This document shows, one piece after another, positions 8,452 through 17,265 of a stretch of DNA of 64,000 nucleotides (position 1 is the first letter of the stretch; each line of letters opens with the position of its first letter). Position numbers and translations under genes: made by a program. Origin of the DNA: Fortiea contorta PCC 7126 (GTDB lineage: Bacteria; Cyanobacteriota; Cyanobacteriia; Cyanobacteriales; Nostocaceae); the NCBI RefSeq assembly GCF_000332295.1, contig NZ_KB235930.1, positions 4,367,895-4,431,894 of the forward strand, given 5' to 3'. A model generated the notes under the pieces. That model made no database searches and had not been told where the DNA came from. It was given only the letters and a program-made list of their open reading frames with translations.

Positions 8452-8897
8452 TGGTTGTGTGAAAATCCTTCTCTTTATTTTTACCCCTTTATGGAAAAAG
8501 ACTATTTGGAGACTTTCCGTAATTTTTTAAGTTACCAAAAATGTAACCGTTGGCGTTTTTGACTGCGGCAGTGTCAAAGTGGAAACATGAATGTCAACTA
8601 AAGGCTGAAGTCTGAAGTCTGAAGTCTGAAATTACCTCACTCATATCATTTAAAGGCTGAAGTATGAAGTTTGAAGTCTGAAATTACCTCACTCATATCG
8701 TTTCTTCGGTCAATTCCATGACAGCCTATCGACAATTTCATGTATAAACATGGCAGCGCTAAGTGTCAGCGTTGCATGGTGATGCATTGAGATTGCATAC
8801 CTATGCATTTATGTGGACGATAGGCAATTAAAAATTGTCTGGATATGCTTTGTTAGTAGGATCTGTAAATTCTTTTTTTTAGAGGAGTGCAAATCGT
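8452..8897. other. Intergenic region with heptamer and direct repeats
   Basis: This lies between divergent genes. At about 8596-8700 it contains tandem copies of a CTGAAGT-type heptamer, then a second copy of a roughly 48-base unit ending in AAATTACCTCACTCATATC. These are short tandemly repeated sequences of the cyanobacterial STRR kind. Otherwise it should hold the two promoters; none could be placed with confidence. Confidence 0.5.
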
Positions 8898-9647
8898 ATG
8901 CATAGAGCCGCTGTATCTGGTTCTCTATTTCGTGCTGGGAATTTTTGGAAAGTTGTACCTTGGACGCTGGTATTATGCTTAGTTTTTGTCCAACCAGGCT
9001 CGGCGCAAGAAAAGGAGAGATTAGCGCGTACACTGAGTGTTAGTGGTCGCGGTGTCGAATCTATTCCCACTACTCTGTCTCAAGTTAATTTGGGGGTGGA
9101 GGTGCAAGGTAAAACCGCCGCAGAGGTACAGCAGGAAGCAGCTCGGAGATCATCGGCTGTGGTGGCGTTACTTAAAAGCCGGAATGTTGACAAATTACAA
9201 ACTACTGGTATTTCTCTCAACCCAGTTTATAGTTACACCAATAATGTGCAACGAATTACTGGGTATGCTGCCAGCAATACTGTCAGCTTTCGTATTGCCA
9301 CAGAGAAGGCTGGTACACTATTGGATGAAGCCGTGAAAGCGGGAGCATCGCAGATTAGCGGTGTTAGTTTTGTTGCTAGTGATGAAGCGATCGCTAGTGC
9401 TCAAAAACAAGCACTCAAAGAAGCTACCCAAGATGCTCGACAGCAGGCTGACGCTGTGTTTAGCGCTCTGGGTTTCCAAGCTAAAGAAGTGGTGAGTATT
9501 CAAATTAATAATGCTAGTGCCCCTCCACCACCGATATTACTACAACGAGCTGAGGCCAAAGGAAACGCCGGCAATATTTCTATTACGCCCGTGGTTGGTG
9601 GCGAACAACAAGTAGAAGCATCGGTAACGTTGCAAATTAGTTATTAA
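8898..9647 (+). CDS. SIMPL (DUF541) domain periplasmic protein
   Basis: A 249-residue protein. The N-terminus has basic residues, then a hydrophobic segment (about 20-33) ending in GSAQ, a likely signal peptide cleaved near residue 36. The mature part carries typical SIMPL features: TLSVSGRGVESIPTTLSQVNLGVEVQG at the start, an internal repeat of alanine-rich helices (AAEVQQEAARRSSAV and EATQDARQQADAV), and a C-terminal VVGGEQQVEASVTLQISY. The ATG is preceded by AGAGGAG at 8881-8887. The family is periplasmic or outer-membrane-associated and its function is poorly known. A terminator follows the stop. Confidence 0.8.
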   Translation: MHRAAVSGSLFRAGNFWKVVPWTLVLCLVFVQPGSAQEKERLARTLSVSGRGVESIPTTLSQVNLGVEVQGKTAAEVQQEAARRSSAVVALLKSRNVDKLQTTGISLNPVYSYTNNVQRITGYAASNTVSFRIATEKAGTLLDEAVKAGASQISGVSFVASDEAIASAQKQALKEATQDARQQADAVFSALGFQAKEVVSIQINNASAPPPPILLQRAEAKGNAGNISITPVVGGEQQVEASVTLQISY

Positions 9648-9651
9648 ATTA

Positions 9652-9686
9652 GGGAATGGGGCAGATTTTGCCAATGCCCCATTTCC
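9652..9686. terminator. Bidirectional terminator between convergent genes
   Basis: An inverted repeat of about 11 bp with one mismatch (GGAATGGGGCA and TGCCCCATTTCC) lies between the SIMPL stop and the ssb stop. Convergent orientation makes a shared terminator likely. Confidence 0.55.
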
Positions 9687-9689
9687 AAT

Positions 9690-10055
9690 CTAGAAGTTTT
9701 CCGGAGGTAAATCCACACCACCTTCACCATCGCGCTTGGAACCTAACAACTCTAGCTGGTCTACGCGCACAATTGGTGTGGAACGAGTGACGCCAGAATT
9801 GCGATCGCTCCAAGTGTCAAATTTCAAGGCACCTTTGATACCAATTAAACTGCCTTTGCGGACATAGTTACCGGCTACTTCCGCTGTTTTATCCCACAGT
9901 TCCAGTGTGAACCAATCAGGCTCATCACTGTTGCGCGATCGCCGCTTGACTGCCAGTGTCAGTCTACACTTCACACTACCTGACTCAAAATACTTGATAT
10001 CCGGGTCGCTGCCTACACGACCAACAAGAGTGATAACATTGATACTCATTTGCAT
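9690..10055 (-). CDS. ssb: Single-stranded DNA-binding protein
   Basis: A 121-residue OB-fold protein: INVITLVGRVGSDPDIKYF at the N-terminus, then FTLELWDKTAEVAGNYVRKGSLIGIKG, the core SSB pattern. The C-terminus, GGVDLPPENF, is acidic and ends in Phe but is shorter than the usual D-D-D-I-P-F tail that recruits partner proteins. Two adjacent Met codons exist; the second (MSINV) is the conventional start. It would bind single-stranded DNA in replication and repair. It is divergent from mreB across a 324-base spacer. Confidence 0.85.
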   Translation of the reverse strand: MQMSINVITLVGRVGSDPDIKYFESGSVKCRLTLAVKRRSRNSDEPDWFTLELWDKTAEVAGNYVRKGSLIGIKGALKFDTWSDRNSGVTRSTPIVRVDQLELLGSKRDGEGGVDLPPENF

Positions 10056-10379
10056 TACCTTTCAGTACAGGCGTATTTCCTAGTTAAGAATCTATGATAA
10101 CGAATTGTAAAACTCATAAAAATATGTTAATTATTTAACAATATCTTCATGACTAATGATGATACAAATTAGTATAGATATCCTAAAAAATTCTCAGGAT
10201 ATACCTGGACAGTCAAAAAATATCAAAGACGGAAAGACTGAGCCATAGTAATAATCACCTAATTTTACCTAAAAAATAGTTGTCTTTACTGGACTCAGTA
10301 TAAAAAATTAACAAAATCCAGCACGGTTAACTCTTACCGTTGTAGTCACAAGCATCACAATTAGGGGGCGTAGAGACGC
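10056..10379. other. Divergent promoter region of ssb and mreB
   Basis: This AT-rich spacer should contain both promoters. No repeat or RNA gene was seen. A purine-rich run (TTAGGGGGCG, ending at 10370) precedes the GTG start of mreB. Confidence 0.45.
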
Positions 10380-11423
10380 GTGGGTCTTTTTAGGAACTTT
10401 CGCTCATCATGGGATATGGGTATCGACCTCGGTACCGCTAATACCCTCGTTTACGTATCTGGTAAAGGTATCGTACTTCAAGAGCCTTCAGTGGTTGCCA
10501 TTGATCAAAACGAAAAGGTAGCACTGGCAGTTGGAGAAGATGCCAAAAAAATGCTCGGTCGCACACCAGGAAATGTGATTGCCCTGCGCCCTTTGCGCGA
10601 CGGTGTAATTGCTGACTTTGATACAGCCGAGCTAATGCTCAAAAGCTTTATTCAGCGGGTAAATGAGGGTAAAAGTTTAATTCTACCTCGAATAGTCATC
10701 GGTATTCCCAGCGGTGTCACTGGGGTGGAAAGGCGGGCAGTTATGGATGCTGCTTCTCAAGCGGGAGCAAGGGAAGTTTATCTAATTGATGAACCGGTAG
10801 CAGCAGCCATTGGCGCGGGATTACCAGTGGAGGAACCCACAGGTAACATGATTATCGATATTGGTGGCGGCACCACAGAAGTAGCTGTACTCAGTCTCCA
10901 AGGTACAGTAATTAGCGAATCAGTACGGATTGCGGGAGACGAACTCACTGAAGCCATCATCCAGTATATGAAGAAAGTTCATAACTTGGTGATTGGGGAA
11001 CGGACTGCAGAAGACATCAAAATTCGGATTGGTTCTGCTTATCCAACTCAGGAAGATGGCGATTCGATGATGGAAGTCCGGGGTTTGCATCTGCTGTCTG
11101 GTCTACCACGAACTGTGACCATCAAAGGCCCAGAAATTCGTGAAAGTATGTTGGAACCGTTATCAGTAATAATCGAAGCAGTGAAGCGGACATTAGAACG
11201 CACACCGCCAGAACTGGCAGCGGACATTATTGACAGGGGTATTATGTTAGCAGGTGGCGGCGCTTTACTCAAAGGCATAGATACCTTAATTAGCCATGAA
11301 ACAGGTATTGTCACCCACATAGCAGCTGATCCCTTAAGCTGTGTTGTTTTAGGGACAGGCCGCGTGTTAGAGAACTTCAAGCAACTGGAACGAGTTTTCA
11401 GTGGTCGGTCTCGGAATATGTGA
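10380..11423 (+). CDS. mreB: Rod shape-determining actin homologue MreB
   Basis: A 347-residue actin-family ATPase. MGIDLGTANTLVY is the first phosphate loop, IGIPSGVTGVERRAV and DEPVAAAIGAGLPVEEPTGNMIIDIGGGTTEVAV are diagnostic of MreB, and AGGGALLKGID is the adenosine motif. The start is a GTG. MreB forms membrane-bound filaments that organise cell-wall synthesis with MreC and MreD, which follow on the same strand. A strong hairpin lies between mreB and mreC, so mreB is probably expressed partly on its own. Confidence 0.95.
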   Translation: MGLFRNFRSSWDMGIDLGTANTLVYVSGKGIVLQEPSVVAIDQNEKVALAVGEDAKKMLGRTPGNVIALRPLRDGVIADFDTAELMLKSFIQRVNEGKSLILPRIVIGIPSGVTGVERRAVMDAASQAGAREVYLIDEPVAAAIGAGLPVEEPTGNMIIDIGGGTTEVAVLSLQGTVISESVRIAGDELTEAIIQYMKKVHNLVIGERTAEDIKIRIGSAYPTQEDGDSMMEVRGLHLLSGLPRTVTIKGPEIRESMLEPLSVIIEAVKRTLERTPPELAADIIDRGIMLAGGGALLKGIDTLISHETGIVTHIAADPLSCVVLGTGRVLENFKQLERVFSGRSRNM

Positions 11424-11438
11424 GAAAACATACTGATT

Positions 11439-11474
11439 ATTGGGTTCTATTCATACTAGAACCCAATATTTTTA
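11439..11474 (+). terminator. Terminator or attenuator between mreB and mreC
   Basis: A perfect 10-bp stem (ATTGGGTTCT 11439-11448, AGAACCCAAT 11458-11467) is followed directly by a T-rich run, matching an intrinsic terminator. Its position inside the mreBCD cluster predicts lower mreCD than mreB transcript. Confidence 0.65.
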
Positions 11475-11507
11475 AGTGTAATCAAAAATCTGAAAACAGG
11501 GTGAGGA

Positions 11508-12317
11508 ATGGTGACATTACGTAGATGGTGGGATCGGAAAGCTTTACAAGTTGGGTTAATAGCGTTAACTCTGGGTAGCGCCTGGACGCTCAGACAAACT
11601 CAAGGCGCCTTGCTGTTAGAGCTTTATCAGGGGATTACCCGACCGTTGCAAATGTTGCAAGCAGGGCCAACTCCTGAAGAACAACTCAGAGATGCACGCG
11701 TATTAGAATTGCAAACACGCATAGTAGAGTTAGAAAGTCAAAATAAAAAAATTAAAGATTTATTAAATTACGTAGAACAACAGCCATTGACAGCACGCCC
11801 AATTCCCGCAAGAGTGGTGGGGCGTAGCGCTGATCATTGGTGGCAACAGGTTACACTCAATCGGGGTAAAAACTCAGGAATTGAGGAAGGCTTTGTAGTC
11901 AAAGCTGAGGGTGGATTGGTGGGCTTGGTCGAGAGCGTCACTCCCAACACTAGCCGCGTGCTGCTCATCAGTGACCTCAAAAGTCAAGTGGGTGTAACAG
12001 TTAGTCGCACAGCAGCTAAGGGTGTTTTGCAGGGAGATTCTTCATCCGAGGCGGTGCTAGAGTTTTTAGAAAAAGTTCCCAATGTCAAGGTTGGAGACTT
12101 AGTATCCACCTCAACTTATAGTAAAAAGTTTCCGGCTGGTTTGGCAGTAGGCAGAATCAAATCTTTAGATTTAAAGAAACAGCCAACATCAGTAGCGAAA
12201 GTAGAGCTGTTTCCTCCTATTCGCTCGCTTGATTGGGTCGCTGTCTATCCCAAACCAGAAGACCCAGAGTTAGAAAATCAAGCAACAATCAAGCTAGAAT
12301 CGCCAAAACCTAATTAA
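11508..12317 (+). CDS. mreC: Rod shape-determining protein MreC
   Basis: A 269-residue protein with a short cytoplasmic N-terminus, one membrane anchor (about residues 14-33), a coiled-coil (about 60-95, rich in Leu, Glu and Gln) and a beta-rich periplasmic domain with RVVGRSADHWWQQVTLNRGKNSGIEEGFVV and VGLVESVTPNTSRVLLISD, both standard MreC blocks. It links MreB filaments to periplasmic cell-wall synthases. It lies 84 bases after mreB and 23 bases before mreD. Confidence 0.93.
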   Translation: MVTLRRWWDRKALQVGLIALTLGSAWTLRQTQGALLLELYQGITRPLQMLQAGPTPEEQLRDARVLELQTRIVELESQNKKIKDLLNYVEQQPLTARPIPARVVGRSADHWWQQVTLNRGKNSGIEEGFVVKAEGGLVGLVESVTPNTSRVLLISDLKSQVGVTVSRTAAKGVLQGDSSSEAVLEFLEKVPNVKVGDLVSTSTYSKKFPAGLAVGRIKSLDLKKQPTSVAKVELFPPIRSLDWVAVYPKPEDPELENQATIKLESPKPN

Positions 12318-12340
12318 ATTTTTCTAAAGTTCGCAAAGCA

Positions 12341-12979
12341 ATGAAAATTCCTGCATTTGGTAATCGCAGGCAAAAAAAGCCAAAATCTCCAGAGCAAAAA
12401 TTTCAGATCTCAACGAAGCCACTTGCTAGTTGGCGCCCACAATCACTCCGCCTGTTAGATTTGACAGTGACTGTTGGGTCTGTTTTATTGTGTTTACTGA
12501 TGTTACCTACCCGTTTACCAGGGATGGAGTTATTAGGCATAGGGCCAAACTGGTTGTTAATTTGGGTAGTGGCTTGGAGTGTGAAACGCACAGTTTGGGC
12601 TGGCGCTTTTGCAGGAATAGTTTTGGGATTACTTCAAGATGCGATGACATCTCCTCACCCTAGTCATGCAGTGACTTTAGGTGTGGTGGGAGCGTTAACT
12701 AGTTTACTTCAAAAGCAACGTTTTATAGAGGAAGATTTTATTTCTATTGCTTTAATTGTCTTTGCCATGGCAGTAATTGCAGAAACTATTTTTGGTTTGC
12801 AATTAACTTTTGCGGCTGATGGCTACGGCGGGCAGAGTCTACGCAAAGCGGAGTATATTTGGACATACTACCAACGTGTGGCTCTAGCTTCTGCCATTCT
12901 CAGCAGTCTTTGGGCGCCCATAGTTTATTATCCCTTGAATCGCTGGTGGCAGCAGATCAAGCTGTTAGAGCAATCGTAA
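12341..12979 (+). CDS. mreD: Rod shape-determining protein MreD
   Basis: A 212-residue membrane protein. After a basic N-terminal tail of about 40 residues come several hydrophobic spans, with PNWLLIWVVAWSVKRTVWAGAFAGIVLGLLQDAM, the typical MreD pattern of a span followed by a G-x-x-x-D segment. It starts 23 bases after mreC and should work with MreB and MreC in the elongasome. The extended polar N-terminus is common in cyanobacterial MreD. Confidence 0.85.
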   Translation: MKIPAFGNRRQKKPKSPEQKFQISTKPLASWRPQSLRLLDLTVTVGSVLLCLLMLPTRLPGMELLGIGPNWLLIWVVAWSVKRTVWAGAFAGIVLGLLQDAMTSPHPSHAVTLGVVGALTSLLQKQRFIEEDFISIALIVFAMAVIAETIFGLQLTFAADGYGGQSLRKAEYIWTYYQRVALASAILSSLWAPIVYYPLNRWWQQIKLLEQS

Positions 12980-13057
12980 AATTATTTAATGAACTAGTTT
13001 TCGGGTGTAGCTAGGATGAGGAGAAACACCACCTTGCAATTGCATAACCCACCCTAG

Positions 13058-13079
13058 GGGCACAACTACAGTTGTGCCC
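13058..13079. repeat. Palindrome GGGCACAAC/GTTGTGCCC, copy 1
   Basis: A 9-bp perfect stem with a 4-base loop, 13058-13066 and 13071-13079. The same palindrome with a 3-base loop recurs at 13612-13632 on the far side of the tandem repeats. Confidence 0.6.
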
Positions 13080-13108
13080 TTAATTACGAGTATTCAGTAT
13101 TGTTCAAG

Positions 13109-13402
13109 CTTTTAGCTGCAATGTTCTATTTTTGAGCCTCAAGGTTCCAGCTTTGAGGTGCAATGTTCTCGTTTTGAGGTAGAACATTCTCGTTTTGAGC
13201 CTCAAGGTTCCAGCTTTGAGGTGCAATGTTCTTGTTTTGAGGTAGAACATTCTCGTTTTGAGCCTCAAGGTTCCAGCTTTGAGGTGCAATGTTCTTGTTT
13301 TGAGGTAGAACATTCTCGTTTTGAGCCTCAACGTTCCAGCTTTGAGGTGCAATGTTCTTGTTTTGAGGTAGAACATTCTCGTTTTGCTCTGCAACTTCCG
13401 CC
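13109..13402. repeat. Tandem repeat: about 14 units of 21 bp in a 63-bp super-period
   Basis: The units follow the pattern TTTTGAG-N7-GTTC-N3. Three unit types alternate (ending in CCAG, CTCG/TTG and CTCG), so every fourth unit is nearly identical and the exact period is 63 bp. Matching positions at 13143, 13206, 13269 and 13332 confirm the 63-bp spacing. The first and last units are degenerate. Because 21 is divisible by 3, both strands stay open and would encode heptapeptide repeats, but no ribosome binding site or plausible start supports translation. Confidence 0.85.
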
Positions 13403-13611
13403 TTCTGAACTTGAATTATGCACCTTGAGGCACTTCCAATTCAGAAAATACCCAAATCCTAGGAGCACGATACCGATAAGATATATGTTGCACCGAAAGT
13501 TTTTGGATACTCTACGCCAAAAAACCTGATAATTGATGCTTCGATGTTCTTTTATAACTGGATTCACCCCAACACTATTTCTATCTCAACATGATGCCAA
13601 GACGTTGGTGA

Positions 13612-13632
13612 GGGCACAACAATGTTGTGCCC
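13612..13632. repeat. Palindrome GGGCACAAC/GTTGTGCCC, copy 2
   Basis: A 9-bp perfect stem (13612-13620, 13624-13632) with a 3-base loop, matching the stem at 13058-13079. Confidence 0.6.
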
Positions 13633-13811
13633 CTACGGGAAATCCTTGTCTATCAAGGTTTGTGTGAATTACTATCAACTCTCACTGTAGGAGAGGAGAG
13701 CAATAACAGGTAAGTTAAGATCACCAAAAGTAAAACTTGAATATTACTGTTAAAGGATCGCCCAAAAAACAAGCGATCGCATAGACAATATTTAGAGTAT
13801 TGCCCAAAATT

Positions 13812-14969
13812 ATGGATAATTCCCCAGGGACGCCAGAAGCAGATGCATCTCTACCTGACTCTACTAAAAATACGATTCCCAGTGATTTTGATTTTTGCAT
13901 GATGCGGCGGTGTTTGGAACTCGCTCGCCGCGCTCTGGGACGCACTTCACCCAATCCGTTGGTGGGGGCTGTAGTTGTCAAAAATGGAGTGATTATTGGG
14001 GAAGGGTTTCATCCCCGCGCAGGGGAACCCCATGCGGAAGTTTTTGCTTTGAAAGCGGCGGGTGATGCAGCCCGTGGAGCGACAGTTTATGTTAATCTCG
14101 AACCTTGCAATCACTATGGACGCACCCCTCCTTGTTCAGAAGGGTTAATTAAGGCTGGGGTAGCAAAGGTAGTGGTAGGGATGGTTGATCCTAATCCATT
14201 AGTTGCTGGTGGTGGTATTGCGCGTTTACGTGCTGCTGGTATAGAAGTATTGGTAGGAGTGGAACAAGAGGCCTGTCAGCGGCTGAATGAAGGATTTGTG
14301 CATCGTATTCTTTATCAGCGACCACTGGGAATCTTGAAATATGCCATGACTCTAGATGGTAAGATTGCTACTACTTCTGGTAATAGTACTTGGGTGACAA
14401 ATCAAGATGCCCGTAGTGAAGTCCATCAACTACGGGCAACCTGTGATGCAGTGATTGTTGGTGGAAATACTGTACGTCAGGATAACCCTTATTTAACGAG
14501 TCATCAGGTAGAAGCTCACAACCCTTTACGGGTGGTGATGAGTCGTCAGTTGAATTTGCCGTCAAATGCCCACCTATGGCACACTGCAGAGGCTTCTACT
14601 TTGGTGTTGACGGAGGTAGGTAGCTCACCCGATTTTCAAGCAATGTTGCGCCAAAAGGGTGTGGAAGTGGTGGAATTGACGTCACTGACTCCAGAACGGG
14701 TCATGACACATTTGTATGAGCGGGGATTTTGTAGCGTTCTGTGGGAATGTGGTGGAACTTTAGCTGCTAGTGCGATCGCTCAAGGCGCAGTTCAAAAAGT
14801 TCTCGCTTTCATTGCGCCGAAAATTATTGGCGGTAATCATGCGCCCACACCTGTAGGCGATTTGGGCTTGACTTCGATGACGCAGGCTCTACCATTAGAG
14901 CGTGTCCGTTGGCGTGTCGTTGGTTCTGATTGTTTGGTGGAAGGTTATTTATCCCAAACAAAATCATAG
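13812..14969 (+). CDS. ribD: Riboflavin biosynthesis deaminase/reductase RibD
   Basis: About 385 residues. The N-terminal deaminase has MMRRCLELARRALGRTSPNPLVGAV and the zinc motifs PHAE and PC-x8-C (EPCNHYGRTPPCSEG). The C-terminal reductase begins at RPLGILKYAMTLDGKIAT and includes VTNQDARSEVHQLRA and VIVGGNTVRQDNP. The enzyme performs the second and third steps of riboflavin synthesis in the cytoplasm. An in-frame TTG at 13800 lies four codons upstream, but the ATG at 13812 is the more natural start. No FMN riboswitch was recognised upstream. Confidence 0.93.
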   Translation: MDNSPGTPEADASLPDSTKNTIPSDFDFCMMRRCLELARRALGRTSPNPLVGAVVVKNGVIIGEGFHPRAGEPHAEVFALKAAGDAARGATVYVNLEPCNHYGRTPPCSEGLIKAGVAKVVVGMVDPNPLVAGGGIARLRAAGIEVLVGVEQEACQRLNEGFVHRILYQRPLGILKYAMTLDGKIATTSGNSTWVTNQDARSEVHQLRATCDAVIVGGNTVRQDNPYLTSHQVEAHNPLRVVMSRQLNLPSNAHLWHTAEASTLVLTEVGSSPDFQAMLRQKGVEVVELTSLTPERVMTHLYERGFCSVLWECGGTLAASAIAQGAVQKVLAFIAPKIIGGNHAPTPVGDLGLTSMTQALPLERVRWRVVGSDCLVEGYLSQTKS

Positions 14970-14990
14970 TTTTGCAGTTGTCAGCAAACG

Positions 14991-15206
14991 TCAGCACTGT
15001 CGCTCATAAGCCAGCTCGCGGATCAAGGTCAACCGAGATTGGATGTAGTCGCTCAAATAGTCAGTTTCGTTTTGTTCTAAGAACTCTTGGGTGTTGGTTT
15101 GCTTGATCAACCACTGCACCAAACTAGCATCGTCTAGTTGCAAGAGGGTTTTAGTATGGGCGGTTTCCACCACCGACCAAAGCCGACGCATAATTTTAGG
15201 AGTCAT
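14991..15206 (-). CDS. Conserved-looking small protein, 71 aa
   Basis: A 71-residue, mostly helical, soluble protein beginning MTPKIMRRLWSVVE, with LLQLDDASLVQWLIKQ and DYLSDYIQSRLTLIREL. It is convergent with ribD, its stop lying 21 bases from the ribD stop. I do not recognise a domain. The even amphipathic pattern and normal codon use argue that it is a real gene; its function is unknown. Confidence 0.6.
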   Translation of the reverse strand: MTPKIMRRLWSVVETAHTKTLLQLDDASLVQWLIKQTNTQEFLEQNETDYLSDYIQSRLTLIRELAYERQC

Positions 15207-15643
15207 CTGACCTCAATTTAATTATTAGCTTCGCTGTTCTCAGATTACACAATTCCCATGGCAGATCACTGCATGAATGTAGAAGCTGAGATAAGTATTA
15301 TCAAAAGCTTAATAAAGCGATTTATAACTTTATGTAGGTTAAGGAACAGGAAATTGATTTGGTAAATTCCCCAAAGGCACACAAAGTCAGCCTTGTCAGG
15401 AGATTTGATAGGAAGAGTGTAGATATACCTAATACTTGATTATATATACAAATCAGCCAAAATTAACTGGTTTGTGAAGAAATTGCTCAATGCGAAAAAG
15501 AATAACAGACACTAATTAAAGCAAATTTATTTCACATGAGGCGACAACGCTAGCTCCACAAATCAGTGAGGGGAATTAGGAAGCAGCACTTTTTGCGTCC
15601 TTCCTGATCCCCCTCACCTAATTGGGTAATCCCCAGTCAATTT
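15207..15643. other. Intergenic region with fasciclin-gene terminator
   Basis: This is the promoter region of the 71-residue protein (right of 15206) plus the terminator of the fasciclin gene. No RNA gene or further frame is supported. Confidence 0.45.
15566..15617 (-). terminator. Long stem-loop after the fasciclin gene
   Basis: GTGAGGGG plus AATTAGGAAG pairs with CTTCCTGA plus TCCCCCTCAC across 15566-15617, about 17 paired bases with minor mismatches. It starts 26 bases beyond the fasciclin stop on the minus strand. Confidence 0.55.
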
Positions 15644-16510
15644 TTACAAATCAGGAGGTAATAATACTGAATCGATCGCGTGGATGACACCATTTTTAGC
15701 TTTGATATCAGCTGTGGTGACTTTAGCGTCATTCACGTTTACACCAGTCGCAGGGTCAACCTTGACATTGATCGCACCACCTTCGATGCTTTTCACCTCA
15801 CCAGATTTTAAATCCTTGGATAGTACCTGACCACGTACCACATGGTAGGTTAACAGCTTCACCAGTACTTCTTTATTTTCTGGCTTCAACAAGTCTCTAA
15901 CTGCGTCTGCTGGCAATTTGGCAAATGCCGCATCCGTAGGTGCAAAAATGGTAAAGTTATCGTTTCCTTGCAAAGTTTCCGTCAACCCAGCAGCTTTCAG
16001 CGCTTTTGTGAGTGTTGTCAAGGAAGTGTTTGACTCTGCCAATGCTACCAAGTTTTTGCCTTCGGTGTCAGTTGTACCCGCTGCTGGTGCAGTTTCGGTG
16101 GGTGTACTGGTTGAGGGAGTTTCTGTAGCTGGTGGATTTGTGGGCGTGACTTCGGGGGTAGGAGCGGGAGCTGGAGCAGCTTCTGCTGGCGCACCACTAC
16201 CACCACGGTTGTAGGGAGGCTCGTTAAAAATACTGGGACGGGGATTGAGTTTCCCTGGTTTGGACTGCTGTGCTACCAAATTTCGGCTGGGAATCACGCC
16301 TTTTGTCGCTTCTGTTGCAGATTCGCCTGGTATATATTGAGTATTTGTCTCAACACGCTGACTGCGGTTGTAAGGAGCTTCACTAAAAATGCTGGGGTTA
16401 GGATTGACTACCTCTTTTGCTTGTGATGGGAGAGCAACTACAAGACTGAGGCTGCTGATGCCTACTAAACCTGCAATCTTGGCTAGCAATTGGCTGTAAT
16501 TTGCCTTCAT
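15644..16510 (-). CDS. Secreted fasciclin (FAS1) domain protein
   Basis: A 288-residue protein. It has a signal peptide with a hydrophobic core at about 12-28 and a cleavage-like SQA-K near 32. A low-complexity Pro/Ala/Thr region (about 35-145) contains two copies of a P-x-PSIF-x-E-x-PYNR motif. The C-terminal FAS1 domain (about 150-288) has NLVALAESNTSLTTLTKALK, FTIFAPTDAAFAKLP, LLTYHVVRGQV and KNGVIHAIDSVLLPP, the H1 and H2 signatures. FAS1 proteins mediate adhesion or sit in the envelope or matrix. It is a single gene. Confidence 0.9.
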   Translation of the reverse strand: MKANYSQLLAKIAGLVGISSLSLVVALPSQAKEVVNPNPSIFSEAPYNRSQRVETNTQYIPGESATEATKGVIPSRNLVAQQSKPGKLNPRPSIFNEPPYNRGGSGAPAEAAPAPAPTPEVTPTNPPATETPSTSTPTETAPAAGTTDTEGKNLVALAESNTSLTTLTKALKAAGLTETLQGNDNFTIFAPTDAAFAKLPADAVRDLLKPENKEVLVKLLTYHVVRGQVLSKDLKSGEVKSIEGGAINVKVDPATGVNVNDAKVTTADIKAKNGVIHAIDSVLLPPDL

Positions 16511-17265
16511 AAATTTTGCTTGTTTATATCATGCACAGTTTACATAAAGACTTATAGCATTTTGCTACGGACAACATCTAACTTTTATAGTGATAAATTT
16601 TGGCATAAACTATGCTGTACAAGAAAAATTTAATCTGGAAAAAATTATCACCGCACCCATGATTAGGTATATTTTGCAATCGAATTCTGCTGGTCAACTA
16701 AGTATAATGTTGATTTAGTTATGTAATTATGTCTAATTGGTCGTAAATTTTACCTCAATCTGAGTTATTTTTACTAGAAACTAAATCAATATTTAATCGC
16801 TATTTGCCATCCATCATCTGATGTTTGCATCTTCTCCAGCACTGATAAAAGTTGCAAATCAATAGGTTTTATTTTACACAAATTATTTTGCTAATTACAG
16901 GTATAAAAGCTGAAAAAATTAGCAATAAATCATCATAATATCAAGTAAAAGTAGTTTTATATACCTGATAATTTCTGTACACATGAGACTAAAACAATTA
17001 CAGTGATGAGGAAAATTGACAAACCGAAAGGTTAGATTTATTTATAATAAAATATTAGAATAATTTAATTATTTAATATATGAGCCAACAAAAAATATTT
17101 TTTGAGTAAACGGGCTAATTTATCTCAAAACTACCAAAAATTAAACTCTGGTGACAGTTAAATCGCCGATAAAGTACCAAAAATTAAGAAAGTCCCAGGA
17201 AAAATACGGAAACAGAAGATAGAATTATCAGAGTTACTCGATTAACCAGTTATAGGGCGTGCGAC
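16511..17265. other. AT-rich intergenic region, no gene seen
   Basis: These 755 bases separate divergent genes. They are strongly AT-rich with no ORF or RNA gene that I can support. A 13-base direct repeat (TACCAAAAATTAA) occurs near 17141 and 17178, just upstream of the GST gene, and could be a binding site pair. Confidence 0.4.

Larger units (their letters stand above)
12980..13799. other. Repeat-rich intergenic region between mreD and ribD
   Basis: There is no supported gene in these 820 bases. A 21-bp tandem repeat block sits in the centre, flanked by two near-identical palindromes built on GGGCACAAC/GTTGTGCCC (13058-13079 and 13612-13632). Open frames across the block exist in both directions only because the unit length is a multiple of three. 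Confidence 0.65.

Noticed and set aside
13104-13529. Open frames on both strands across the tandem repeat block
   Set aside because: They stay open only because the 21-bp unit has no stop codon in these frames. No ribosome binding site or non-repetitive folded part supports a gene.
13640-13811. FMN riboswitch upstream of ribD
   Set aside because: The conserved AGGGAU/RFN core elements could not be found.
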